From NCBI RefSeq assembly GCF_900659615.1, contig NZ_CAACUY010000005.1:62001-126000 (forward strand): a DNA stretch of 64,000 nucleotides. Direction: 5' to 3'. Under the pieces are notes generated by a model. It saw nothing but the letters and a program-made list of their open reading frames with translations, was not told the origin of the DNA and did no database searches. The stretch's first letter is position 1. Each line of letters opens with the position of its first letter. This DNA is from Actinomadura fibrosa. GTDB lineage: Bacteria > Actinomycetota > Actinomycetes > Streptosporangiales > Streptosporangiaceae. The translations under genes were made by a program, and so were the position numbers. Below are positions 1-8,297 of this stretch, in pieces.

Positions 1-1
1 G

Positions 2-430
2 CAGTTCCAGGACGAATGGAACGGGGCTGGCGCGATCCTCGCGGGACGGCGGACCGCTGAGCTCATGGACCACTGGGGCGGCTCTCACGGCGGTCTTCCG
101 ATCTTCGTCCCCAGCCACCGGCCGCCCGGCCCGGCCGCCAGGTGGGGCTATCCGCTGGTGACCTACGTGAACGACGGGATCGAGAGCGCGATGGCGCAGG
201 CGAAGGCCGCCGCCGGGGAACGGGACGTCCAGATTCGTGGCGGCGCGTACACGGTGCAGCAGGCTCTCAAGGCGGGAGTGCTGGACGAAGTGCAGATCCA
301 CCACATTCCAGTACTCCTGGGCGCAGGGCGCCGGTTGTTCGACACCCTGCCGTCGGAGATCGAGTTAGAGATCGTTCAAGTGCTCGACACGCCCGAGGCC
401 ACCCACATCCGCTACCGCGTCCGCCGCTGA
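2..430 (+). CDS. Dihydrofolate reductase family protein (RibD C-terminal type), 5' end outside window
   Basis: The open frame runs in from the window edge, so the N-terminus is missing; 142 residues are visible. It has the back half of the RibD_C/dihydrofolate-reductase-like fold: a GRRT stretch near the visible start (the family's GRxT nucleotide-binding turn), a GERDVQIRGGA stretch matching the family's (D)VxVxGG(A) motif, and a typical C-terminal end (EVQIHHIPVLLGAGRRLF). Such proteins are cytoplasmic NAD(P)H-dependent reductases, usually of unknown substrate and not housekeeping FolA. The in-frame ATG at 65 lies inside the domain and is not the true start. No gene follows closely downstream. 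Confidence 0.85.
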   Translation, partial: QFQDEWNGAGAILAGRRTAELMDHWGGSHGGLPIFVPSHRPPGPAARWGYPLVTYVNDGIESAMAQAKAAAGERDVQIRGGAYTVQQALKAGVLDEVQIHHIPVLLGAGRRLFDTLPSEIELEIVQVLDTPEATHIRYRVRR

Positions 431-970
431 GCCGATTCCGCGATCTGAAGGTGTGGATCACGGCATTCGCGAACGGAGTCTTGGTGCGATGCCCGCGCTG
501 CGCCGGGTGCGCCGTGGTGTTCGCTCATCTGGGCGTTCCTGTGCATCGGCGCGTCCTTTGGAGTGGGGACGAGTTGAAACGCTGAGGCGGTCGCGCGGCT
601 CAGATCGTGCGCTGGCCAACGACGAGTTCCAGTCGTCTTCGATTCTGCGCAACCACGGCGGTCGACCCGTACTTCGGCTCGCCCTTGTGGCACCAGGGCG
701 GGTTTCGCGGTCACCTCTTGTGGGCGTACAACCTCCGACGCCCCGCTCGCCACGGCCTGAGCCAGGCCTGTTCGCCCCATCGCCTCTGACACCCTCGACC
801 ATCTCTCTGGACCGCTCACCTCGCTGACCCGTGATCAACACGCGGCCCGCTTCTGTCGTATGCCGGCGCGCACCCCTTCCTCGAATGACCGGGCGGCGCA
901 TCGGCGTGTAACGCTTCCCTGCGGTTCTCCCAAGGTGGGCAAAGCGACTTGGCAGGGAGGACGGCGATGC
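431..970. other. 540-bp stretch without a convincing gene
   Basis: Several short frames exist on both strands but none has a ribosome site, a domain or a steady codon pattern. One plus-strand frame near 655-720 contains a FGSPLWH...LLWAYN stretch that looks like a worn protein fragment, which I cannot assign. The end (about 905-960) serves as the leader of the sigma factor gene. Confidence 0.4.
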
Positions 971-1510
971 ATGTTCGACATCGGCACTGACCCGGAGGCC
1001 TTCGACGCCTTCTACCGGCGGCACGTCCGGATGGTGACCGGCTTCGTGGCCCGCCGGGTGCTCGATCCGCATCTTGTGGACGACCTCACCACCGAGGTCT
1101 TCCTGGCCGCCATCGAGACGGCGGACCGGTACCAGGCCAAGCTCGGCAGCGAGACGGCCTGGCTGGTGGGCATCGCCCGCAATGTCCTGGCCGCCGAACG
1201 CCGCCGCGGTGCCCGGCAGCTCGACAAGGACCGCCGCGCCGGAGGCCGCAGGCCCTTGGGCCTCGACGACATCGAACGTCTGGAGGAGCGGATCGACGCC
1301 GAGCGCGCGGCCCGGCACCTCATGGCGGCCATCGCGGACCTGCCGGACGGGCTCCGGGCGGTCCTGGAACTCGTCGACGTGGACGGTCTGTCGGCCCCCG
1401 AGGCGGCGGCCATCTTGAAGATCCGGCCCGGCACCGCGCGGGTCCGGCTGCACCGTGCCCGCCGCCTGCTCAACCCGGCGGCTGTAGCGACCCTGGAGGG
1501 AGCATCATGA
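971..1510 (+). CDS. ECF-type RNA polymerase sigma factor
   Basis: A 179-residue sigma-70 family protein with region 2 (AFDAFYRRHVRMV...TTEVFLAA...WLVGIARNVL, about residues 10-75) and a region 4 helix-turn-helix (LPDGLRAVLELVDVDG...AAAILKIRPGTARVRLHRAR, about 125-170). It would direct RNA polymerase to a small regulon. I chose the ATG at 971 because GGAGG lies at 956-960, 10 nt upstream; a longer frame to 860 adds residues unlike the family. The stop overlaps the next start as ATGA, so the downstream membrane protein is translationally coupled and is the obvious candidate partner. An upstream tGTAACg at about 908 resembles ECF-type -35 elements and could mean autoregulation, but this is weak. 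Confidence 0.9.
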   Translation: MFDIGTDPEAFDAFYRRHVRMVTGFVARRVLDPHLVDDLTTEVFLAAIETADRYQAKLGSETAWLVGIARNVLAAERRRGARQLDKDRRAGGRRPLGLDDIERLEERIDAERAARHLMAAIADLPDGLRAVLELVDVDGLSAPEAAAILKIRPGTARVRLHRARRLLNPAAVATLEGAS

Positions 1511-2208
1511 CCGATCTGGACGCTCTCGAAGAACGCCGCCTGACCGAGCTCAAGCAGATCGTGGCGGCCCGCGCCGCAGCCACGCCGCCGCGCCGTAGCC
1601 GATCACGGATCCGGGCCTCGGTCGGGACGTGGGCTCCTACCTGGGGCGTTGCCGGACACCTCCGGCCGCGCTTGTGGGTCGCGGCCTCCGCGGTCGCGGT
1701 CGCCGCGGTCACGGCTACGCTGGTGACCTCGCTGGGCGGCACCGACCCGGCGTACGCCGTCACCAAGCACACCGACGGCACTGTCGACATCGACATCCGC
1801 GACTTCCACGACGCCGACGCGTTGTCTCGGCAGCTCAGCAAGCTCGGCGTCCCCGCCAGGGTCTTCTACATCGAGGGGCCCTACCTTTGCCGCCAGCCGT
1901 ATGCCTACAAGATCGACGATATCCCGAAGGGCCTTTACAGCCAGCCCATCGACGTGCCCGGCGACCCGGAACTCATGCGGCTCCAGATCAACACCCGGCT
2001 GATGCGACCCGGCCAGTACTTCGTCTTCGTCCTCACCGTCACCAGGCACCAGGGCGGCACCGATCAGGGCGTCGGCGAGTACCTCGTGGCCGGACGGCTG
2101 ATCCCGTGCCGGTTCTATCCGGCCCCCACCCCGGCCCGTCCGCCGGGCCTTCCGAAGAACGTCGTGGTCGGCGGCCCCATCGGAGACATCCTGTTCGCGG
2201 GCGACTAG
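1507..2208 (+). CDS. Predicted single-pass membrane protein, possible anti-sigma partner of the ECF factor
   Basis: A 233-residue protein starting inside the sigma factor stop codon (ATGA overlap). Residues 1-50 are a charged, Arg-rich cytoplasmic part (MTDLDALEERRLTELKQIV...). Residues about 57-76 form one hydrophobic helix (LWVAASAVAVAAVTATLV), and the remaining roughly 150 residues would be extracytoplasmic, ending in a Pro-rich tail. This topology and the coupling suit an anti-sigma factor or a sigma-controlled sensor. However, no zinc-binding HxxxCxxC motif or recognisable anti-sigma domain is visible, so the role is inferred from position only. The external part has two Cys residues (in YLCRQPY and LIPCRFY) that could form a disulfide. 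Confidence 0.8.
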   Translation: MTDLDALEERRLTELKQIVAARAAATPPRRSRSRIRASVGTWAPTWGVAGHLRPRLWVAASAVAVAAVTATLVTSLGGTDPAYAVTKHTDGTVDIDIRDFHDADALSRQLSKLGVPARVFYIEGPYLCRQPYAYKIDDIPKGLYSQPIDVPGDPELMRLQINTRLMRPGQYFVFVLTVTRHQGGTDQGVGEYLVAGRLIPCRFYPAPTPARPPGLPKNVVVGGPIGDILFAGD

Positions 2209-2674
2209 CCCGGGCCTGATTCGTCGCTTGGACGGTCACCCGGTCGACGATCAGCTCCACCGTCGGCCGACGGTGACCGTCCGAGGCGGCGGCTCCGGTC
2301 CCGATCACCGCCACCCATTCGGGTCGGACGCTGCCGGACGTAGCGGCCGTCATCCGCCGATGTCGAACTCGGCTTCGACGTCAGCGGTAATGACGCCGAA
2401 GCGAGGTCACGCCAACGTCAGCCGAGAAACTCGTCCAACGCGGCCTATCGATCCGATCCTGGTCGACCCCCTGGGCCCGCATGGTCCACCTCACGCGCTC
2501 AAGGCGCTGGCATGTGCGCGGTTGGCAGCCGTACGGCACGTCTTCGACGCTCTGGCCGGGTTGCCGCCGCGTACTGGCCGTCATCGCACCGACGTGGAGC
2601 TCTGAACACCCGCGCTCGCAGCCGACTCACCGTGGTCGACGCCGAGTTCCCCGACCACACGACGCATCCTCCGA
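2209..2674. other. Intergenic stretch without a gene
   Basis: No frame here has a ribosome site or a recognisable domain. It joins the sigma/membrane-protein operon to regulator gene debris further downstream. Confidence 0.35.
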
Positions 2675-2970
2675 GGGTGTGCGAGGGGTGGCGGCCCAGG
2701 AGGCGAGTAGGCGGAGGCCTTCTTCGGAGGAGGAGCCGGGTTCGGAGGCTATTTCGAGACCCCTCGTAGGCGAGGGTGAGGTCGCCGACGGCCTGGTGGT
2801 GGAAGCGTTTGGTGCCGGTCCCGTGGTGGCGGACGTTATGTGCGCCTCAGCGGGTGCGGAACTCGTTGCTGCGGGTGGACACTTCGCCGACCAGGTCGTG
2901 CAGGTCCTTGTCTCAACCTCGACGCCGTCAAGTAGGTCGCCACCGCGTCGTTGACGCTTGCGTGGAGACG
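2675..2970 (-). pseudogene. Remnant of an XRE-family regulator with MmyB-like ligand-binding domain
   Basis: On the minus strand, translated pieces match the C-terminal MmyB-like domain of actinobacterial XRE regulators. ASVNDAVATYLTASR is followed in another frame by DKDLHDLVGEVSTRSNEFRTR, then a stop. A further frame shift gives AEAHNVRHHGTGTKRFHH and QAVGDLTLAYEG, after which the pattern fades. The frame changes, the stop at about 2850-2855 and the absence of the N-terminal HTH show that the gene is dead. It would have encoded a DNA-binding regulator. The family assignment rests on the strongly patterned HHGTGTKRFHHPxVGDLTLxYE signature known from this family. Confidence 0.6.
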
Positions 2971-2997
2971 GCGCCGAGAGTGGAGCCGGTACCGCCG

Positions 2998-3180
2998 CGC
3001 AAGGGCAACTATTGGTGGCAGCACGAGACCGCGCGCATCTACTCTTCGCACCTGGACGACGATCGGTGGTATCCGTCCGGCACCTTCCTGGAGGAGCGAG
3101 TGGCGCGGGCGCGTCTACCGTCCGGACTGCGCTGGCCGCACGGGCTGGCCCTTCGCCTCACGCTTCACCTGCACGGATAG
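2998..3180 (+). pseudogene. Orphan C-terminal coding fragment, unidentified
   Basis: A plus-strand frame ends at a TAG at 3178-3180 after about 60 residues of protein-like sequence (GNYWWQHETARIYSSHLD followed by DRWYPSGTFLEERVA and WPHGLALRLTLHLHG). It has no start codon with a ribosome site and is preceded by debris on the other strand. I read it as the tail of a lost gene; I do not recognise the family. Confidence 0.25.
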
Positions 3181-3284
3181 CCGCGCTCTCGACATCGCGT
3201 CCTGCTGACGGCCGCACCAAGTGCCAACACTTGACCGCAGCGGACGGCACCCGGTCCCATGTGCGGATCGCAGAAGAGGACGGT

Positions 3285-4166
3285 CTAGCCGGCGCCTCGG
3301 TGTCCGTCGCGGACTACCGCCAACCCGCCGACCCGGGTCGTGATACCCGCCGGCCCGCGTCGGGCCGAAGCGAGCACGCTGGCCGGTCGACCGAGTGTGT
3401 CGCCCTGCTCCACCTCGATCGCGATCGTCTGTGCCCCTGTCGTGCCGAGCAGGTGGGCGGCCAGGCAGCCGGTGCTGTTGGCGTTGGCGACGTCCTCGTC
3501 GACACCGATCGCCGGCGCGAACATCCGCGCCGCACCCGGTCGGTCGTCCACCGGCGGTGCGTACACGAAACAGCCGAGGAGCCCGTACCGTCGGCACGCC
3601 GCTGTCAGCCTGCCGAGGTGCGGACGGACTCGGAGCAGCGCCGACCGGTCGCAGACCGGCACCAGCATGCGCGGTGCGCCGGGCGCGGCGATCCGTGGCG
3701 CGTCGGTCGGATGCGGATCGTCCGCGGTGAGCCCGAGCGCGGCGATGATCGCGGCGCGCTCGTCCGGTGCCGGGCGACGCAGCGCGACGAGGCCCTGGTC
3801 GAACCACACCTCGATGCCAGCGGGGCGGCGGATCGCGACGGTGTCGAACGTGCGCCCGCCGGTGTGCTGGCGGTCGGTCAACTCGCCCAGCGTGGTGCGG
3901 GCCAGCCGGACCGCCTGCACGGCAACGGTGCCGTGACCGCAGCCGGAGAGTTCGGCGGTGGCGGTGAAGAACCGGACCGGCAGCCCACCGTCCGGCGTCC
4001 GCGCCGGGGCGAGGAACGCCGCGTGCGAGGTGCCAGCCGCGGCGGCAACCGCACGCCGGTCCGCGTCCGTCGCCGCCGGGTCGTCGTCGGTGACGGCCGT
4101 GGGGCTGCCGCCCCAGCCGTCGCGCCGTACGCACGCATCGACCACCGTGACATCCGGCCAGGACAT
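3285..4166 (-). CDS. PhzF-family (diaminopimelate-epimerase fold) isomerase-like protein
   Basis: A 293-residue protein of the PhzF family, two-lobed cytoplasmic proteins of the diaminopimelate epimerase fold. Visible signatures are the N-terminal VVDACVRRDGWGGSPTAV (family form DvFt..pf.GNPaaV), the lobe motif VRFFTATAELSGCGHGT (RfFtPt.E...CGHaT) and the C-terminal RMFAPAIGVDEDVANANSTG (R.FaP..Gi.EDpatGSA). The start at 4166 is preferred over the frame's upstream end at 4343 because the domain begins there and an AAGGTGG ribosome site precedes it. The usual catalytic Glu position (family E45) aligns near the GGSPTA stretch and is not clearly kept, so catalytic activity is uncertain. The substrate is unknown. 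Confidence 0.85.
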   Translation of the reverse strand: MSWPDVTVVDACVRRDGWGGSPTAVTDDDPAATDADRRAVAAAAGTSHAAFLAPARTPDGGLPVRFFTATAELSGCGHGTVAVQAVRLARTTLGELTDRQHTGGRTFDTVAIRRPAGIEVWFDQGLVALRRPAPDERAAIIAALGLTADDPHPTDAPRIAAPGAPRMLVPVCDRSALLRVRPHLGRLTAACRRYGLLGCFVYAPPVDDRPGAARMFAPAIGVDEDVANANSTGCLAAHLLGTTGAQTIAIEVEQGDTLGRPASVLASARRGPAGITTRVGGLAVVRDGHRGAG

Positions 4167-4492
4167 CGGCCCACCTTCGACGCTCAACGAACCGGCGACC
4201 GCGAACGGCGTCCGCCGATAGGCGAACCGACCGCAACGACCGACCGAACGCGTGCCGGAGCCTACCTGCCTGCCTCGGCCGGTGCCGTCCTGCACCGGAT
4301 CGTGGATGATGAGCGGACTGCCGGTGGTGCAAGTCGGCGACATCGGCGGTCAACCGCTGGCCTTGCGGCGCCGGGACGGCCAGGTCGTGGCCAGTCTCCC
4401 GCGCGCAAAGGCGACACGAGCACCCACGAACCCCGCCACACCAGCGAAGGCCGAAATGGTGGATCCTCAGTGAAGATCTGACTCGATTTGAA
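4167..4492. other. 326-bp gap between two minus-strand genes
   Basis: This holds the leader of the PhzF-like gene and the end of the DUF1330 transcript. A weak imperfect inverted repeat (GACT...AGTC) lies at about 4479-4500 and could be a terminator. I see no gene. Confidence 0.35.
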
Positions 4493-4786
4493 TCAGTCGA
4501 TGCCTTCGACGATGCGGAAGTCGCGCTCTACGCCGCCGGGGAGGACGGCCAGCGCCTTCTGGTACGCCTCGCTCTCGTATGCCAAGACGGCCTGTTCAAA
4601 GCTGTCGAACTCGACGAGAACGACGCGTTGCGGGATACCGGCCTCGTGGGCGACGACTCGACCGTCACGGGACAGGACGCGCCCGCCCCTAGCCTGGACA
4701 GCCGGACGGGCCAACTCGCCGTAGGCGGTCAGAGTCTCAGGGTCGGAAATGGCGGGGTAGACACTGACCCAGTAGCCCTTAGCCAT
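4493..4786 (-). CDS. DUF1330 domain protein
   Basis: A 97-residue protein of the DUF1330 ferredoxin-like (dimeric alpha/beta barrel) family: AKGYWVSVYPAISDPETLTAYG at the start, GGRVLSRDGRVV in the middle and RVVLVEFDSFEQAVLAYES near the end, all typical. The ATG at 4786 is preceded by AGGAGGT with 7-nt spacing, so the longer frame is not used. These small proteins are cytoplasmic and of unknown activity. The gene is divergent from the LysR regulator at 4974, which makes it the most likely target of that regulator. Confidence 0.9.
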   Translation of the reverse strand: MAKGYWVSVYPAISDPETLTAYGELARPAVQARGGRVLSRDGRVVAHEAGIPQRVVLVEFDSFEQAVLAYESEAYQKALAVLPGGVERDFRIVEGID

Positions 4787-4973
4787 GGAGACCTCCTGTG
4801 TTCGGCCGGACACGTCCGACCTCGAATTGGCACTCATATCGATCGATTCCGACGACGGGTACTGCGGTCAGTGGAATCGTCATATGCGCAGGTTAGGGCT
4901 TGATGGGCGGCCGAGGGAAAGACTGGTACGGCATAGACTCAGAACAGATCGTTATCAATCGGCAGGAGGGCAC

Positions 4974-5876
4974 GTGGCGCCGGATACGGTGAGCCTGCGG
5001 TATTTCCTCGTGCTGGCGCAGGAGTTGAACTTCACCCGCGCGGCCGCACGAATCGGTATCGCACAGCCCGCGCTCAGCGCCCGGATGCGCCGATTGGAGG
5101 CGGAACTCGGTACAGCCCTGCTGGTCTGGAACACGCGTAGCGTCGTACTGACCACGGCCGGTGCGGCTTTGGCGGAGTCCGCGCCGCCCGCACTGGCGGC
5201 GCTGGACCGGGCATGGGACACCGCTCGGAGCGCGGCGGCCGGAGAACTGGGCACACTGCGCATCGGATACAGCCTCAGCACCGGGGCCGAGACGGCACCG
5301 GCCCTGGTGGACGAGCTGATGCGCGGCACCAGCGGACTTGAGGTCACCGCGGTCCCGATGGCGACACCGGAGATCTCCCCCGCGGTCGCCGACGGCCGCA
5401 TCGATGCCGGGATCACCCGTGGTGAACAGCCGGGCCGTGGCGTGCGCCGGTATTTGCTGCGGCGTGAGCGCACCGGGGTCCAGCTGGCGCAGAACCATCC
5501 CCTGGCCGAACACCCGGAGATCGAGATCGCTGACGCGGCCGCGTATCCGCTGCGACTCCCGGACCGTGCGACCAACCCCGTGATCCACGATCAGCTGTCC
5601 GCGCTGTTCCGGGACACCCGACCACAGCCCCGATTCCACACGTCCGCGGTCTCCTTCGACATGGCTCAGCGCGACCTGCGCGACGGGGTCACCCTCGCCC
5701 CGTCCGGAGAAGCCGCGGTCACGGCACAGCCGGCCGGTCTCACCTGGCGACCGCTGCGGGGCGCGCCCAGCCTGACGATCCACCTGGTCCTCCCTCGCGA
5801 GCAGTCGCCACTGCACCGCCGCATCCGCGCCGTCGCCAAAACCCTGGCCGACGAGCTGCACTGGCTGCCGGACTGA
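4974..5876 (+). CDS. LysR-family transcriptional regulator
   Basis: A 300-residue LysR regulator: winged helix-turn-helix at residues 6-65 (LRYFLVLAQELNFTRAAARI, QPALSARMRRLEAELG) followed by a periplasmic-binding-protein-like effector domain (GTLRIGYSLST... to the end). The GTG at 4974 follows AGGAGGG closely; a second GTG at 4989 is possible. It probably binds the 187-bp divergent gap to the DUF1330 gene, as LysR proteins usually control the gene next to them and themselves. The effector is unknown. Confidence 0.92.
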   Translation: MAPDTVSLRYFLVLAQELNFTRAAARIGIAQPALSARMRRLEAELGTALLVWNTRSVVLTTAGAALAESAPPALAALDRAWDTARSAAAGELGTLRIGYSLSTGAETAPALVDELMRGTSGLEVTAVPMATPEISPAVADGRIDAGITRGEQPGRGVRRYLLRRERTGVQLAQNHPLAEHPEIEIADAAAYPLRLPDRATNPVIHDQLSALFRDTRPQPRFHTSAVSFDMAQRDLRDGVTLAPSGEAAVTAQPAGLTWRPLRGAPSLTIHLVLPREQSPLHRRIRAVAKTLADELHWLPD

Positions 5877-6031
5877 CGCATAGGAGGTCAAGCGGAACGG
5901 GCGCCCACGGTGGCGAGACCGAAGACCTTGCGCCCGGCAGGTTCCGCGCTGATGACGAGGACGGCGGTCTTGTGTGGGCTGGAGCGCGTCGGTCCTCGTC
6001 GCCGTACGGTCGAGCAGGCCGGCCTGCCTGG

Positions 6032-7231
6032 TCATCCTGCTCGCCGTAGCAGCAGCGTCCCGGTGGTCATCGCTGTTGCCGCAGCGACGGCGGCCACTGC
6101 GGCGGCGAGAACGGTGGCCGGGAATCCGTAGGCGCTGGAGAGGGCACCGAAGGTGAACGGCGCGATGGTGGCACCCGTGTAGACGCCGATCTGCACGGTG
6201 TGCCCGGCGTCCTCGGTACGGCCGGGTACCAGGCGCAGGGTGGTGGCGAGCAGGAGCCCGGTCCAGCCCCAGCCCGCGGAGAAGGCCAGAATTGCACCGA
6301 GGACGAACGTCGTCGGCGGCCCGATCGCGACCAGTGCCAGTCCGAGCCCACCGGTGAGCATCATCGCGACGATGACCGCGGGATTGCGGTGGGGAGCCCG
6401 GTCGGTGAGCGCCCCGGCGATGATCCGTACGGCGATGGCGAACACGGCGCTGAGCGACAGCAGGTGGCCCGTGACCGTGGTGCCCAGCCCGGAGTGGGTG
6501 CCCAGTTCGACGAAGTACGTGGCCACCGCGTTGTTGCCGGTCGCGGAGAGCGCCGCGGCCAGCGCCCAGAGCGCGAGGACCCGTCCGACCGTCCGTTGCT
6601 CGTCGCCGACTGCGCCGGCTTCCTTCCTTGGGGGCGGCGGGCTGCCGGGCGCCCGGGCCAGCGGGGCGAGCGCGGCCGGGACGAGCGCGGCGATACCCGC
6701 GACGAGCAGGGCGCTCCGCCAGCCGTACGCCGGGAGGACCAGGGCGACCAGCAGGCCGGGGACCAGGGCGCCCGCCCCCAGCGCCGCGCCGATCACGCCC
6801 GCGGCCAGCGAACGCCGATGCTCCGGGACGCGCACCGCGATCAGCCGGCCGGCCACCGGCTGGACGAGTGCGTTGCTCAGCCCGCCCACCAGCAGTGTTG
6901 CCGTCAGCATCCCCGGCCCGGTCGCCCGCGCCGCCACCAGCATGACCGTCGAAGCGACCAGCGCCGCGGCGGCGAGGACCGTGGGCACCGGCAACCGCGC
7001 CGCCGCCCGCTTGGCAACGGGAGAACCGAAGGCGGTGGCGGCGTAGAAGAGGCTCATCGCCAGCCCGACGGTGCTGCGGGCGGTGTGCAGGTCCGTCTCG
7101 ATCGTCGAGGCCAGTGCTCCGACGGTGAAACCGGGCATCACCGCCGCGGTCGCGGTCAGCGCGGCCACGATGACTCCCGGCCAATGCCGTGCGGACGAGC
7201 AGCTGGGCAGGCTGCGGGTGGTCGTCGTCAT
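6032..7231 (-). CDS. MFS transporter (about 12 membrane segments)
   Basis: A 399-residue major facilitator protein made almost entirely of hydrophobic helices, with a cytoplasmic loop near the middle (about residues 190-215, PPPPRKEAGAVGDEQRTVGR). The N-terminal half (MPGFTVGALASTIETDL, FYAATAFGSPVAKR) resembles the CynX/YbfB-type drug or anion permeases. The start at 7231 begins just before the first helix; the longer frame is a shadow. It lies 19 bp downstream of the metallo-hydrolase gene on the same strand, so the two form one operon controlled from 8.2 kb. The transported compound is unknown; export of the hydrolase's substrate or product is a reasonable guess. Confidence 0.9.
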   Translation of the reverse strand: MTTTTRSLPSCSSARHWPGVIVAALTATAAVMPGFTVGALASTIETDLHTARSTVGLAMSLFYAATAFGSPVAKRAAARLPVPTVLAAAALVASTVMLVAARATGPGMLTATLLVGGLSNALVQPVAGRLIAVRVPEHRRSLAAGVIGAALGAGALVPGLLVALVLPAYGWRSALLVAGIAALVPAALAPLARAPGSPPPPRKEAGAVGDEQRTVGRVLALWALAAALSATGNNAVATYFVELGTHSGLGTTVTGHLLSLSAVFAIAVRIIAGALTDRAPHRNPAVIVAMMLTGGLGLALVAIGPPTTFVLGAILAFSAGWGWTGLLLATTLRLVPGRTEDAGHTVQIGVYTGATIAPFTFGALSSAYGFPATVLAAAVAAVAAATAMTTGTLLLRRAG

Positions 7232-7250
7232 GGTCAGTCTCGGGGGCGGG

Positions 7251-8138
7251 TCAGACGTCCAGGGCGCGCCAAGCGGGGCCGGCGCCGTCCCGGCGGACCT
7301 GGCCGAAGACCACATCGGCGAAGTGGATGCCGAAGCCGATCGTGTCAGGCTCCTCCAGCTCGGCGACGAGACGATGACGATGCTCGGCGGACTGAGCGGG
7401 ATCATGGTCGTAGAGGCAGGACCAGTCGGGGTGGTCCACCTGGATCGGTGAATGCAGGGCATCGCCGAAGGCGATCAGCCGGGTACCGCCCCCGGTGATG
7501 ACGTACTGCGCGTGCCCGGCCGTGTGTCCACCGGTGATCTGGACCCGCACGCCTGGGAAGACCTCCTGCCCGTCCGTCACCGTATGCACGCGCGGTGCCA
7601 GCGCGGTGGCCTCGTCCTCGCTGATGCCCTGCGCGAGCAGGTCGCGTTGGGCCCATTCGGGTTCGGCCACCAGATACTCGGCCTGGGTGAACGCGGGCTG
7701 GTCGCGGCCCGGGGCGGGATGCCAGGCCCAGCCGAGGTGATCGATGTGCAGGTGGGTGAAGGCCACTGCTTCGATCTCCTCTGGCCTGCGGCCGAGCTCG
7801 GCCAGGCTGTCCAGCAGTGCGCCACCGTGAACGGCGCCGTTCGGGCTTCCCGGCTCGGCAGGCAGCGACACCGGCCCCCACCCCGCGTCGATCAACAGTG
7901 CGCGGTCGCCGTTCTCCACCAGGAGGCCACCGGTACTCGCCACAAGATGGCCGGAGGCGTCCAGGTACTGCGGGTGGGCGGCCCAAACCTCATCGGTGGT
8001 GTCCGGCAGCCAGCTGCGCGGCCTCCCCTGGATAGCGCCGTCCGGCACGAAGGAAACCCTCGTGTCGCCGAGCCATACCGAGCGGATTCCCGCTGGCCGC
8101 CGCAGCCGTTCATCCTGGTCGACCGTGGAGTCCGCCAT
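7251..8138 (-). CDS. MBL-fold metallo-hydrolase
   Basis: A 295-residue metallo-beta-lactamase-fold enzyme with the zinc motif HLHIDHLGW (H129, H131, D133, H134), a later metal ligand region GGHTAGHAQY and the bridging Asp in LIAFGDALHSP. Its overall pattern (WLGDTRVSFVPDG near the start, LLIDAGWG) is that of lactonase/quorum-quenching-like or general hydrolases of the family. The ATG at 8138 follows GGGAG with 8-nt spacing. It is the first gene of an operon with the MFS transporter and is divergent from a MarR regulator, a common layout for inducible detoxification. The substrate cannot be read from the sequence. Confidence 0.92.
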   Translation of the reverse strand: MADSTVDQDERLRRPAGIRSVWLGDTRVSFVPDGAIQGRPRSWLPDTTDEVWAAHPQYLDASGHLVASTGGLLVENGDRALLIDAGWGPVSLPAEPGSPNGAVHGGALLDSLAELGRRPEEIEAVAFTHLHIDHLGWAWHPAPGRDQPAFTQAEYLVAEPEWAQRDLLAQGISEDEATALAPRVHTVTDGQEVFPGVRVQITGGHTAGHAQYVITGGGTRLIAFGDALHSPIQVDHPDWSCLYDHDPAQSAEHRHRLVAELEEPDTIGFGIHFADVVFGQVRRDGAGPAWRALDV

Positions 8139-8195
8139 GGTCGCGCTCCCTTCCTCGGGTCGGGTCGTTGTCGCGTCCCTCGTCGACGCCACGTC

Positions 8196-8224
8196 ACCAT
8201 AAGCATCAAGCTTGAACTAGTCAA
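8196..8224 (-). promoter_or_regulatory. Promoter of the metallo-hydrolase/MFS operon
   Basis: Read on the minus strand, TTGACT (8219-8224) and TATGGT (8196-8201) are separated by exactly 17 nt, a good housekeeping sigma promoter. The -35 box lies inside the palindrome at 8208-8228, so a protein bound there would block it. Confidence 0.6.
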
Positions 8225-8228
8225 GCTT
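8208..8228. promoter_or_regulatory. Palindromic operator, probably for the MarR regulator
   Basis: AAGCTTGA and TCAAGCTT form a perfect 8-bp inverted repeat around ACTAG (21 bp in all). It covers the -35 box of the divergent operon. MarR dimers bind palindromes of this size, so the protein encoded at 8298 is the natural candidate. Confidence 0.6.
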
Positions 8229-8270
8229 CAACTATGTTTGCTTGAACTAGTAAGGCTTCAAATATGCAGG
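8211..8270. repeat. Two 30-bp direct repeats in the MarR control region
   Basis: Units 8211-8240 and 8241-8270 both begin CTTGAACTAGT and share most later positions (CAAGCTTCAACTATG versus AAGGCTTCAAATATG). A third partial unit, CTTGATGG, starts at about 8271. The 30-bp period is close to three helical turns, placing operator copies on the same face of the DNA. Confidence 0.65.
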
Positions 8271-8297
8271 CTTGATGGACTTGCTAGGATCGGACGC

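Noticed and set aside
4893..7184. 763-codon minus-strand frame under LysR and MFS genes
   Set aside because: It is a shadow frame; the real genes in this interval have clear families and ribosome sites.
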